From Erysipelotrichaceae bacterium OttesenSCG-928-M19 (GTDB lineage Bacteria; Bacillota_I; Bacilli_A; JAJDGJ01): a DNA stretch of 33,125 nt. A program made the translations under genes and the position numbers. This document shows, one piece after another, positions 8,925-15,487 of this stretch; position 1 is the first letter of the stretch; each line of letters starts with the position of its first letter. The notes beneath the pieces are model-generated. The model was not told where the DNA came from and ran no database searches. It saw nothing but the letters and a program-made list of their open reading frames with translations. Location of the stretch: the NCBI GenBank assembly GCA_030265585.1, contig JAJDGJ010000012.1, positions 1-33,125 of the forward strand. Direction: 5' to 3'.

Positions 8925-8953
8925 ATAATATCAAAGTATATAAACACAGTCAA
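8925..8953 (-). promoter_or_regulatory. Strong sigma-A-type promoter of module 1 regulator operon
   Basis: On the minus strand TTGACT (8948-8953) and TATTAT (8925-8930) are separated by exactly 17 bases. The transcript would start near 8918, just before the regulator's ribosome site. The rest of the 209-base gap up to 9115 holds only A/T runs and a small dyad, CATATAA-AC-TTATATG, at 9048-9063. Confidence 0.65.
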
Positions 8954-9115
8954 CCTGTATAAAGTGGTTATTGCGTGTAGATTATGAATTTTTAAGCTTC
9001 TTATCATCATTATTGTGTAAAAATATTTTTTAAAAAAACAAAAACTACATATAAACTTATATGCATAACCAGATATTATATTAGTAAGAGTTATTACTAT
9101 TATTATAGCATATTA

Positions 9116-10600
9116 TTATTTATGGTATAATTTTTTGCTCTGATATTCAGGTTCACATGTTAGGTTAACTTTAAGTTTACGAAATACATTCTTGTCGACC
9201 TCGCTTAAAATAACACTACTATGTGCCTCACAGTGTTTTAGCTTTGATAACTGTTCCATTGCTAGGTGTGAGATTGGATTAGTCGTAGCCGATATCGATA
9301 ATGCTATTAGTACTTCATCAGTATGAAGACGAGGATTACTATTACCTAAATTATCAGTTTTAAGTTTTTGAATCGGTTCAATAATCGATGGTGAAATTAG
9401 TGGAATACCATCGTCAATTTTCCCTAAAACTTTCAAGGCATTTAGAATAGCCGCAGAAGCAGCACCTAATAATGATGTTGTCTTTCCAGTCACAATCTCT
9501 CCATTTTCTAATTCAATAGCAAAAGCTGGTGCTTGTGTTTCGGTTGCTTTATCTTTAGCAACTGCTACACATTTTCGATCAGCAACACTAACATTTGCTT
9601 GTGACATAATGATTTCTATCTTTTCTACATCACTTTCAGCAATCAAGTTTTTCTTCAAATCTTCCAACGCTAAAAAGTAGCGTCTTATGATTTCTTTATT
9701 ACTAGCCTCAATAGCTACATCATTATCAATAATGGCATAACCAGCCATATTTACTCCCATATCAGTCGGTGATTTATATGGCGATTCACCCGCTATTTTT
9801 TCAAACATCGCTTTTAAAACAGGAAAGATTTCCACATCACGATTATAATTTACAGTAGTAATACCATAAGCCTCTAAGTGAAAAGGATCGATCATATTAA
9901 TATCATTTAAATCAGCTGTTGCTGCTTCATAAGCTAAGTTAACTGGATGTTTTAAAGCTAAGTTCCAAATTGGGAAGGTTTCGTATTTAGCATACCCTGC
10001 TTTAATTCCTCTTTTATATTCATGATAAAGTTGCGATAAACAAGTTGCCATTTTACCTGAGCCAGGACCAGGTGCAGTCACAACAACAAGTGGCTTGATT
10101 GTTTCAATATAATCATTTTTACCAAAACCTTCATCGCTAACAATATGAGCAATATTACTTGGGTAACCTGTGATTGGATAATGATAGTGAACTTTAATGC
10201 CCAAATTATTTAAATGATTACAGAAATTATCAACTGATGGCTGATTGTTATAATGAGTAATAACAACACTACCAACATAAAGATCACAAGCTCTAAAAGC
10301 ATCAATTAATCTTAACGTATCATCATCATAAGTAATTCCTAGATCAGATCTTACTTTACTTTTTTCAACATCATTAGCATTTAAAGCAATAACTATTTCT
10401 ATTTGTTCCTTTAAGGTTAATAACATTCTTAATTTACTATCAGGTAAAAACCCAGGCAAGACACGTGAAGCATGATAGTCATCAAAAAGTTTCCCTCCAA
10501 ATTCAAGATATAATTTATTATCAAACTTAGAGATTCTTTCTAAAATATGTTTTGATTGTAATTCCAAATATAAATTATTATCAAATGCTAACTTTCTCAT
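9116..10600 (-). CDS. DUF1846 family protein
   Basis: The 494-residue protein is recognisable as DUF1846 (UPF0371) from its full length and conserved segments: YLEFGGKLFDDYHASRVLPGF near the start, TAPGPGSGKMATCLSQLYHE near residue 175-195, and NPRLHTDEVLIALSISATTNP near the end. The GPGSGK stretch resembles a nucleotide-binding loop. The family is widespread in Gram-positive bacteria and its biochemical role is, to my knowledge, not established. The start at 10600 is supported by GGAAGGATG upstream; a -10-like TATAAT lies at 10637-10642 on the minus strand. It is transcribed alone, divergent from the DUF6506-like gene. It shows no visible link to the surface modules. Confidence 0.85.
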   Translation of the reverse strand: MRKLAFDNNLYLELQSKHILERISKFDNKLYLEFGGKLFDDYHASRVLPGFLPDSKLRMLLTLKEQIEIVIALNANDVEKSKVRSDLGITYDDDTLRLIDAFRACDLYVGSVVITHYNNQPSVDNFCNHLNNLGIKVHYHYPITGYPSNIAHIVSDEGFGKNDYIETIKPLVVVTAPGPGSGKMATCLSQLYHEYKRGIKAGYAKYETFPIWNLALKHPVNLAYEAATADLNDINMIDPFHLEAYGITTVNYNRDVEIFPVLKAMFEKIAGESPYKSPTDMGVNMAGYAIIDNDVAIEASNKEIIRRYFLALEDLKKNLIAESDVEKIEIIMSQANVSVADRKCVAVAKDKATETQAPAFAIELENGEIVTGKTTSLLGAASAAILNALKVLGKIDDGIPLISPSIIEPIQKLKTDNLGNSNPRLHTDEVLIALSISATTNPISHLAMEQLSKLKHCEAHSSVILSEVDKNVFRKLKVNLTCEPEYQSKKLYHK

Positions 10601-10720
10601 TAATTATTCATCCTTCCACAAGTTTATTTCCAAATAATTATAACATATTTAAAGCCAAATTAATAATATACTATCTATTTTTTTCTAATATGATAAAATA
10701 TAAAAAAAGGAGGAATCAAG

Positions 10721-10984
10721 ATGAATCCCATAAAATTTGCTTTTATTTTAACTGGTGGACAAAAACATCCTTTACCAGAATACTTACAGTTTGATAATCC
10801 TAATAACACGACTAAAATATGTGGTGTTGATTCAATTGAAACAGCCTGCCAAGTTGCTAAAGAGCTCGCTGATGATGGCTATAATTTAATTGAATTATGT
10901 GGTGATTTTCAAGCAGAAGGTGCTCAAAAAGTTATTGATGCTGTTGCAGGTAAAGCTAAAGTAGGTTATATTATTTATCCATAA
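10721..10984 (+). CDS. Small DUF6506-like protein
   Basis: The 87-residue protein begins MNPIKFAFILTGG and ends VGYIIYP, with an alternating pattern suggesting a small alpha/beta fold. The segment CGVDSIETACQVAKELADDG followed by LIELCGDFQ resembles a conserved small protein family that I recall as DUF6506. It has no signal peptide or membrane segment. AAGGAGGAATCAAG gives a near-perfect ribosome site, with a -10-like TATGAT at 10689-10694. A strong terminator begins directly at its stop codon, so it is a single-gene unit. Function is unknown. Confidence 0.75.
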   Translation: MNPIKFAFILTGGQKHPLPEYLQFDNPNNTTKICGVDSIETACQVAKELADDGYNLIELCGDFQAEGAQKVIDAVAGKAKVGYIIYP

Positions 10985-11006
10985 AAAAAAGCCCGAAGGC
11001 TTTTTT
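10985..11006. terminator. Bidirectional terminator
   Basis: AAAAAAGCC-CGAA-GGCTTTTTT forms a perfect stem with a stable tetraloop and T runs in both directions. It ends the small plus-strand gene at 10984 and the minus-strand hydrolase gene whose stop is at 11008. Confidence 0.9.
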
Positions 11007-11007
11007 C

Positions 11008-11934
11008 TTATTCAAAAATTTCAGCAAGCATACATCTAACAGATCCGCCACCATAAAACTCAATTGTTTCAATAGGTGCATGTAAGATCTCAGTATCTTC
11101 TTCAATCATTCGTTTTTGTTCTTCAGTTAAAGCATTATATGCTGTATCTGACATTGCTAAAAACTCTCCATCTTTTCCTTTTAATTCTAAAGTATTACCT
11201 AAGAATAATTTAACTTGTTCTAAAGTAATTTCAATAATTTTGTTTCCTGCATCTTCTAATGATTTTCTAACCATTGCTTTTTCTGCAGCATCTTCAATTG
11301 AATCTAGACAGATAATAGCACTTTTTGAACCAATACCCATAATAACATTAGTGTGGTATACTGGCATTCCATCTTGTGATGCATGGAAAGAAACTGCTTT
11401 ATGTCCAGTGTCTTGACAATATTGTTCAAATAATTCTTTGTCAGCTCTTGGTGATAAACAGCAATAAGCAACTTTAGCTTTACGGTCAATTACCATTGCT
11501 CCTGTACCTTCAAGCATTTTGTCTGCATCACGATTGCTTGAATAGTCAAATACTCTAAATAAACCTTTTTTGCTATTTTTATTTTGTGCAATTTTTTCAA
11601 CTTCTGTTCTGAATTTAGCAATCTCTTCTTGTCTGTTTTGCGCAAACATTGGATAAACTGCCATAATTCCGCCTTCATGTGTACTAAACCAGTTATTTGG
11701 AAAGATACTATCTGGTGTACTTGGACTAGGTGTATCTTGAATTACATTTACTTTTACACCTTTTGCTTCTAGCATTTTTACCAAGTCATCAAATTCTTTG
11801 ATTGCTTTGTTTTGAATGCTATCAACACTTTCATCACTTGTGTTTTGATAAGCATTGTTTACTGCTGTTTCCTCATTACCATAGAACTTCTCTGGTCTAA
11901 TCATTACAATTTCATCTGTTGTGTGTTTGTACAT
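11008..11934 (-). CDS. ctlX: Amidinotransferase/arginine-deiminase-like hydrolase (CtlX type)
   Basis: The 308-residue protein matches the short arginine-deiminase/amidinotransferase fold family annotated as citrulline utilization hydrolase CtlX. Visible marks are IRPEKFYGNEETAVNN near the start, PDSIFPNNWFSTH at 75-86, LEGTGAMVIDR with E142, H194 in PVYHTNVIMG, and the C-terminal nucleophile C301 in GGGSVRCM. Glu, His and Cys are the expected catalytic residues of this superfamily. Cytosolic action on a guanidino- or ureido-amino acid such as citrulline or arginine is likely, but the substrate cannot be read from sequence. No other arginine-pathway gene lies nearby. GGAGG stands before the ATG, and the gene has its own promoter and flanking terminators. 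Confidence 0.85.
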   Translation of the reverse strand: MYKHTTDEIVMIRPEKFYGNEETAVNNAYQNTSDESVDSIQNKAIKEFDDLVKMLEAKGVKVNVIQDTPSPSTPDSIFPNNWFSTHEGGIMAVYPMFAQNRQEEIAKFRTEVEKIAQNKNSKKGLFRVFDYSSNRDADKMLEGTGAMVIDRKAKVAYCCLSPRADKELFEQYCQDTGHKAVSFHASQDGMPVYHTNVIMGIGSKSAIICLDSIEDAAEKAMVRKSLEDAGNKIIEITLEQVKLFLGNTLELKGKDGEFLAMSDTAYNALTEEQKRMIEEDTEILHAPIETIEFYGGGSVRCMLAEIFE

Positions 11935-11966
11935 TATAAAAATACCTCCATATTTGTTATAACCTA

Positions 11967-11994
11967 ATTATAACATTCTTTTTATTTTAAGCAA
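11967..11994 (-). promoter_or_regulatory. Promoter of the CtlX-like gene
   Basis: On the minus strand TTGCTT (11989-11994) and TATAAT (11967-11972) are 16 bases apart, ending about 32 bases before the start codon. GTTATAA is repeated with an 11-base period across the -10 box and just downstream. Confidence 0.5.
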
Positions 11995-11996
11995 CC

Positions 11997-12022
11997 AAAA
12001 AGACAATATCTTAGGTCTTTTT
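11997..12022. terminator. Terminator of the 133-residue protein gene
   Basis: AAAAAGAC-N10-GTCTTTTT forms an 8-bp stem with a T run. It lies just after the minus-strand stop at 12031 and just upstream of the next promoter, insulating the two genes. Confidence 0.75.
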
Positions 12023-12030
12023 TTATTATT

Positions 12031-12432
12031 TTAATTCAAAGTAGCAATATCTGTGACCAAAGATTGACTATCACCAATTGATATGGAAATAACTTCATCA
12101 ATAAAAATAACAATCTGTTTATATTTTGTCACGAAATCTTTACTAGCAATCACATCAACATCATACATAATAAAAGCTGTTTGATTTAGTTGCTCTAAAT
12201 ATTCACGCTCATCTGCTTGCTTTGTTAAATAGGAAGCAAATACTGTTTTAAATAATTCACTTTCAACATCTAGTTTTTCATTTTCGTCTTTTACTTTAAT
12301 ATCGGCAAGAAATTCAACCCTAGAACCAACATAGATTCCATTGGCAGTATTGATGATTATCTTATTGCCTTTTAATTGTTCAATTTTTACTAACTGGGAT
12401 ATTGCATAAATTAAATCTGTTTTTGTTTGCAT
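12031..12432 (-). CDS. Small cytosolic protein of unknown function
   Basis: The 133-residue protein has no signal peptide or membrane helix. It starts MQTKTDLIYAISQLVKIEQL, has a short GNKIIINTANGIYVGSRVEF stretch that looks like beta strands, a central charged helix, and a hydrophobic strand-rich end. I do not recognise the family. An ATG at 12456 would give eight more residues, but it lies at or upstream of the predicted transcription start and has no ribosome site, so 12432 is chosen. It is a single-gene unit divergent from the metal exporter gene, with about 105 bases between the two starts; a functional link is possible but unsupported. Confidence 0.7.
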   Translation of the reverse strand: MQTKTDLIYAISQLVKIEQLKGNKIIINTANGIYVGSRVEFLADIKVKDENEKLDVESELFKTVFASYLTKQADEREYLEQLNQTAFIMYDVDVIASKDFVTKYKQIVIFIDEVISISIGDSQSLVTDIATLN

Positions 12433-12458
12433 TATATCAACTTCTTTCTTTGCCATTT

Positions 12459-12487
12459 ATTCTAACATCAATAAGTTTTTGATACAA
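12459..12487 (-). promoter_or_regulatory. Promoter of the 133-residue protein gene
   Basis: TTGTAT (12482-12487) and TAGAAT (12459-12464) on the minus strand are 17 bases apart. The predicted start site near 12452 excludes the first ATG and supports translation from 12432. Confidence 0.55.
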
Positions 12488-12492
12488 ATAAA

Positions 12493-12520
12493 TTGTAAAT
12501 ATAAGTGACAATGTTATAAT
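12493..12520 (+). promoter_or_regulatory. Promoter of the ferritin-like/VIT gene
   Basis: TTGTAA (12493-12498) and TATAAT (12515-12520) are 16 bases apart, followed at once by the ribosome site GATGAGGTG. The two divergent promoters here lie back to back with five bases between their -35 boxes. Confidence 0.65.
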
Positions 12521-12537
12521 AAAGATGAGGTGATTTG

Positions 12538-13419
12538 ATGAAACCACAACTAACAAAAAATGATATTAAAGCTTTATTAGCTTTTCAAAAGGCAGAAATA
12601 ACTGACCATACTATTTATCTTAGACTTGCGAAAAGAGAAAAAGATTCTAAGAATAAAAAGATTTTAGAAAAGATTGCTAGTGATGAAAAAGACCACTATA
12701 ATATTTGGAAAAACTACACTAATGTTGAAGTTAAACCAAATAAACTTAAAATACTTTGGTATACCTTAACTAGTTATTTAATGGGTTATACTTTTACAAT
12801 TAAAACGATGGAGAAAAATGAATATACAGGTTCAAAAGCTATGCGTGATATTAAGATGAATATCCCAGAAATAAATGCAATTATCAAACAAGAGGATGAA
12901 CATGAAGAATTACTAATTGAAATGTTAGATGAGGAACGCTTACAATATATTGGCTCAATTGTTTTAGGCTTAAATGATGCTTTAGTAGAGTTAACAGGAA
13001 CAATTGCTGGACTTACTTTAGCTTTTGCGAATACAAGCATGATCGCTCTTTCTGGTATCATTACCGGCATTTCAGCAACCTTATCAATGGCTGCTTCTAA
13101 CTATTTAGCTGAGCGTGCTAACAATAATCCTAAAGCTTTAAAATCTAGTCTTTATACCGGAGTAGCATATTTAATCACAGTAGCACTTTTAGTTATACCT
13201 TATTTAGCCTTACCTAATCAAATGTATTTTCAGGCTTTAGCTATTATGATTACTGTTGTAATTCTTGTGATTTTCTTTTTTAATTACTATGTTTCAATCA
13301 CTAAAAATTTACCTTTTAAAAAACAATTTTTAGAGATGGCCATCATTAGTTTATCAGTAGCCGCATTATCGTTTGTCATTGGAATATGTGCCAAAATGTT
13401 TTTAGGTATTGATGTTTAA
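12538..13419 (+). CDS. Ferritin-like/VIT fusion metal exporter (MbfA type)
   Basis: The 293-residue protein joins an N-terminal ferritin-like di-metal domain (about 5-135) to a C-terminal VIT/CCC1 membrane domain. Candidate metal ligands in the first part are in the helices with AFQKAEITDH, SDEKDHYNIW and KQEDEHEELLIEML, which keep the E...ExxH pattern. The membrane part opens with GLNDALVELTGTIAGL, a hallmark of VIT proteins, and has about five helices. The same domain order is seen in MbfA, an inner-membrane iron exporter whose ferritin-like part senses or loads iron. Export of Fe2+ or Mn2+ is inferred. Start 12538 (ATG) is preferred to TTG at 12535, given AGGTG 5 bases upstream. No Fur-type box was recognised. 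Confidence 0.88.
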   Translation: MKPQLTKNDIKALLAFQKAEITDHTIYLRLAKREKDSKNKKILEKIASDEKDHYNIWKNYTNVEVKPNKLKILWYTLTSYLMGYTFTIKTMEKNEYTGSKAMRDIKMNIPEINAIIKQEDEHEELLIEMLDEERLQYIGSIVLGLNDALVELTGTIAGLTLAFANTSMIALSGIITGISATLSMAASNYLAERANNNPKALKSSLYTGVAYLITVALLVIPYLALPNQMYFQALAIMITVVILVIFFFNYYVSITKNLPFKKQFLEMAIISLSVAALSFVIGICAKMFLGIDV

Positions 13420-13477
13420 ATAACTATCTAACTAAAGTAATAATATTAACAACTAACAAATTTTAGCTAAAATTAAA

Positions 13478-13525
13478 AAGCTTTGAGTATAATATGATTT
13501 ATTCATATTAAAAAACTTAAAGCTT
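13478..13525. terminator. Bidirectional terminator with a two-part stem
   Basis: The outer stem AAGCTTTGAG (13478-13487) pairs with CTTAAAGCTT (13516-13525), with one G-U pair. The inner stem AATATGA (13491-13497) pairs with TCATATT (13503-13509). T-rich sequence follows on both strands. It ends the exporter gene and the mazF gene, which converge here. Confidence 0.7.
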
Positions 13526-13555
13526 CTTTATTAATTATAACTACAATACACCCTA

Positions 13556-13879
13556 TTATTGATCAAAAATTGCTTGTGCTAAATCTAAGATGTTTAATAA
13601 ATCTTCTTTTCTTAAGGATTCTTTATACACAAATTTTCTTGCTTTAGGATCAATAGATTTAAGATGATCTAACATTACTTTTCCAGTTATTACATAATCT
13701 GTTAACTCATAATATAAGGGATAGACTCTTTTTGTATTACTAATCGGTGCAACAATTATTAAATGTGAATGTTGATATACTAGCTCATTGCTTAGACAAA
13801 GGCATGGTCTAAAACCTTGTTGTTCATGACCCTTAGTCGGATCTAATGAAACCATTATTATATCACCTTGTTTTACCAA
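13556..13879 (-). CDS. mazF: MazF/PemK-family mRNA interferase toxin
   Basis: The 107-residue protein has the family's full-length pattern: GDIIMVSLDPTKGHEQQGFRP at the start, LIIVAPIS in the middle, and LDHLKSIDPKAR later. R24 aligns with the catalytic Arg of MazF. S47 stands where most members have Thr; the hydroxyl is kept. Members cut single-stranded mRNA at short sequences; the target here cannot be read. The gene overlaps the antitoxin gene by 7 bases and ends at a shared terminator, as expected for a translationally coupled toxin-antitoxin pair. Confidence 0.93.
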   Translation of the reverse strand: MVKQGDIIMVSLDPTKGHEQQGFRPCLCLSNELVYQHSHLIIVAPISNTKRVYPLYYELTDYVITGKVMLDHLKSIDPKARKFVYKESLRKEDLLNILDLAQAIFDQ

Positions 13880-14136
13880 ATTTCTTTACCTACAGGCTCA
13901 ATATCATCAAAATCAACTTTATCTATTATTTCATCAGCAACATAACCAGCAAATAATTCAGTGATATTTTTCCTATCTCTTTGTTTGGTTTGTTTTTGTT
14001 TTTTTTCAATAATTATTTTTTTATCAACAACCTCAATTGATACTTCATCATTAACATTTAGCTCAAGTTGCTCTAAAATAGTTTTATTAAGCCTTATTCC
14101 TTGGCTATTACCCATTTTTTTAATTGCTCCATTCAT
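13873..14136 (-). CDS. mazE: MazE-like AbrB-fold antitoxin
   Basis: The 87-residue protein begins with an AbrB/MazE swapped-hairpin DNA-binding domain (GAIKKMGNSQGIRLNKTILEQL, then DEVSIEVVDKKIIIEKK). A lysine/glutamine-rich linker and an acidic C-terminal tail (about 55-87) follow; the tail would wrap the toxin. A GTG at 14145 would add three residues, but AAGGAAGTG is correctly spaced for the ATG at 14136. It is first in the operon and, with MazF, should repress its own palindrome-bearing promoter. Confidence 0.9.
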   Translation of the reverse strand: MNGAIKKMGNSQGIRLNKTILEQLELNVNDEVSIEVVDKKIIIEKKQKQTKQRDRKNITELFAGYVADEIIDKVDFDDIEPVGKEIW

Positions 14137-14162
14137 TTTAAACACTTCCTTTACTTGTCTAA

Positions 14163-14197
14163 ATTATACCATAATGTGGATACAATGTATATACATT
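14163..14197 (-). promoter_or_regulatory. mazEF promoter with palindromic operator
   Basis: On the minus strand TATACA (14186-14191) and TATAAT (14163-14168) are 17 bases apart. A perfect 14-bp palindrome, AATGTATATACATT (14184-14197), covers the -35 box. A wider inverted repeat, CATAATGT/ACATTATG, flanks the spacer. The operator overlaps the last codon of the upstream AraC-type gene by two bases. Confidence 0.75.
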
Positions 14198-15386
14198 ATG
14201 ATTGATTATTCCGATATTCTTTAGGACTTTTATCAAACTTCTCTTTAAATAAACGACTTGCATAACTTAAATCACTAAAGCCAACATAGTAAATTATTTC
14301 CGTTATTTGATAACTCGTTGTCTTTAATAAAAGGGCCATTTTTTCAAGACGCTTATCATTAATATAATCACTTAGTGATACCTTGATTTCTTCATTAAAT
14401 TTCTTAGAAAGATAATTAGGTGAAATATGTAAAGAATCAGCCATTTTTTTAAGTGTTAACTTGCGATTTAGGTTATTATTAATATAATCAAGAGCATCTC
14501 TAATTATTAAGGAATAGTGTTGATTGTTGTTTTCCTTTATCAATTCAATATAATCAACAACCATTCTCTCTCTTAAACGATAAAGCTCTAAAACATTATG
14601 TTCGTTTTGAATTTTATACATAAAATCCCAGAAAACATAATCAAGATTAAGAATATGTTTGATTTTATCTTGCGTTGTTTTTCGTAATAGAGTATTAAAG
14701 ATAATGCTTAAATTTTTTTGATGTGTTAACGAATCACTTATAATATTTAAATTAGTTGTCTCGGTTCTTAGCCTTTCATGAAGCTTTTTAGCGGCTTGTA
14801 AATCGCCATTTTTCACTTCCATTAAAAAAGCATTTTCAAGGTCATAACGATCAATTATTTGTTTGTTATGCTCATCATTTTTTTGATTATCAAAAGGGTT
14901 TTCCTTAAACTCTTTATCTATTTCAACAACATTGATACTATTACTATTATTATATTTTTTAAGACATATTTTCATCATTTCAATTACGGTATTTAGGCTT
15001 ACCTTTTGTTGTGAGATATAAAAGCCTCGAATTAAGTTAAAATCCAAATTCTGATATTCCTTCTTTTCTAGTAGATTTAAAATTTCATTTTCGCTATACT
15101 CTCTTGTTAGAAAGGGTCCTATCACCAAAAACTTACTTATTTCTTCTAATTTAATCAGAACAAAATTTAACTCAAAAACATCTTTAATAATATAGATAGT
15201 TTCAGTTTCCATTTCATTAAAAGTAACCGAAAACTCCTTATCTAAATGGTTAATTATAAAAGCAGGTAAATGATCAAACATCTTTTGTTTCCAGGATTCG
15301 ATACTATCATCATCAATGAAAACAGTCGGTAAGCCATAGATTGTATTTAGATATTCTTTAGTAAGCATTATTAATTCATTGTTCAT
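14196..15386 (-). CDS. AraC/XylS-type transcription regulator with large sensor domain
   Basis: The 396-residue protein ends with a standard double helix-turn-helix of about 98 residues, with LTLKKMADSLHISPNYLSKKF and ITEIIYYVGFSDLSYASRLF, closing PKEYR. The N-terminal 290 residues include a possible PAS-like or related sensory fold (VLIKLEEISKFLVIGPFLT) and a helical part with NGDLQAAKKLHERL. I cannot name a ligand. AGGTGATG precedes the ATG at 15386. The gene is divergent from the glycosyltransferase gene across about 100 bases that contain two direct repeats. It is therefore a likely local activator of that gene, though this is inferred only from position. Confidence 0.88.
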   Translation of the reverse strand: MNNELIMLTKEYLNTIYGLPTVFIDDDSIESWKQKMFDHLPAFIINHLDKEFSVTFNEMETETIYIIKDVFELNFVLIKLEEISKFLVIGPFLTREYSENEILNLLEKKEYQNLDFNLIRGFYISQQKVSLNTVIEMMKICLKKYNNSNSINVVEIDKEFKENPFDNQKNDEHNKQIIDRYDLENAFLMEVKNGDLQAAKKLHERLRTETTNLNIISDSLTHQKNLSIIFNTLLRKTTQDKIKHILNLDYVFWDFMYKIQNEHNVLELYRLRERMVVDYIELIKENNNQHYSLIIRDALDYINNNLNRKLTLKKMADSLHISPNYLSKKFNEEIKVSLSDYINDKRLEKMALLLKTTSYQITEIIYYVGFSDLSYASRLFKEKFDKSPKEYRNNQS

Positions 15387-15405
15387 ATTATCATCACCTT
15401 TTACA

Positions 15406-15437
15406 ATAATATTTTACCATATATCATAATATTTTAC
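15406..15437 (+). promoter_or_regulatory. Two 12-bp direct repeats, probable AraC-type site
   Basis: ATAATATTTTAC occurs exactly at 15406-15417 and 15426-15437, a 20-base period (two helical turns). The second copy ends about 37 bases before the predicted start of the glycosyltransferase transcript. That is where class II AraC activators bind over a weak -35 region. It lies between the regulator and its divergent neighbour. Confidence 0.55.
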
Positions 15438-15461
15438 TAACAATAAATTTCACTTGTGCTA

Positions 15462-15467
15462 TATAAT
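15462..15467 (+). promoter_or_regulatory. -10 box of the glycosyltransferase gene
   Basis: A consensus TATAAT is present, but no good -35 sequence stands 16-18 bases upstream (15439-15444 reads AACAAT). This is consistent with dependence on an activator. The 5' leader would be only about 14 bases. Confidence 0.45.
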
Positions 15468-15487
15468 ATCTTGTGAGGGGTGATATT

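Noticed and set aside
9048-9063. CATATAA-AC-TTATATG hairpin considered as a terminator for the DUF1846 gene
   Set aside because: The stem is AT-only with a two-base loop and no T run; too weak to call.
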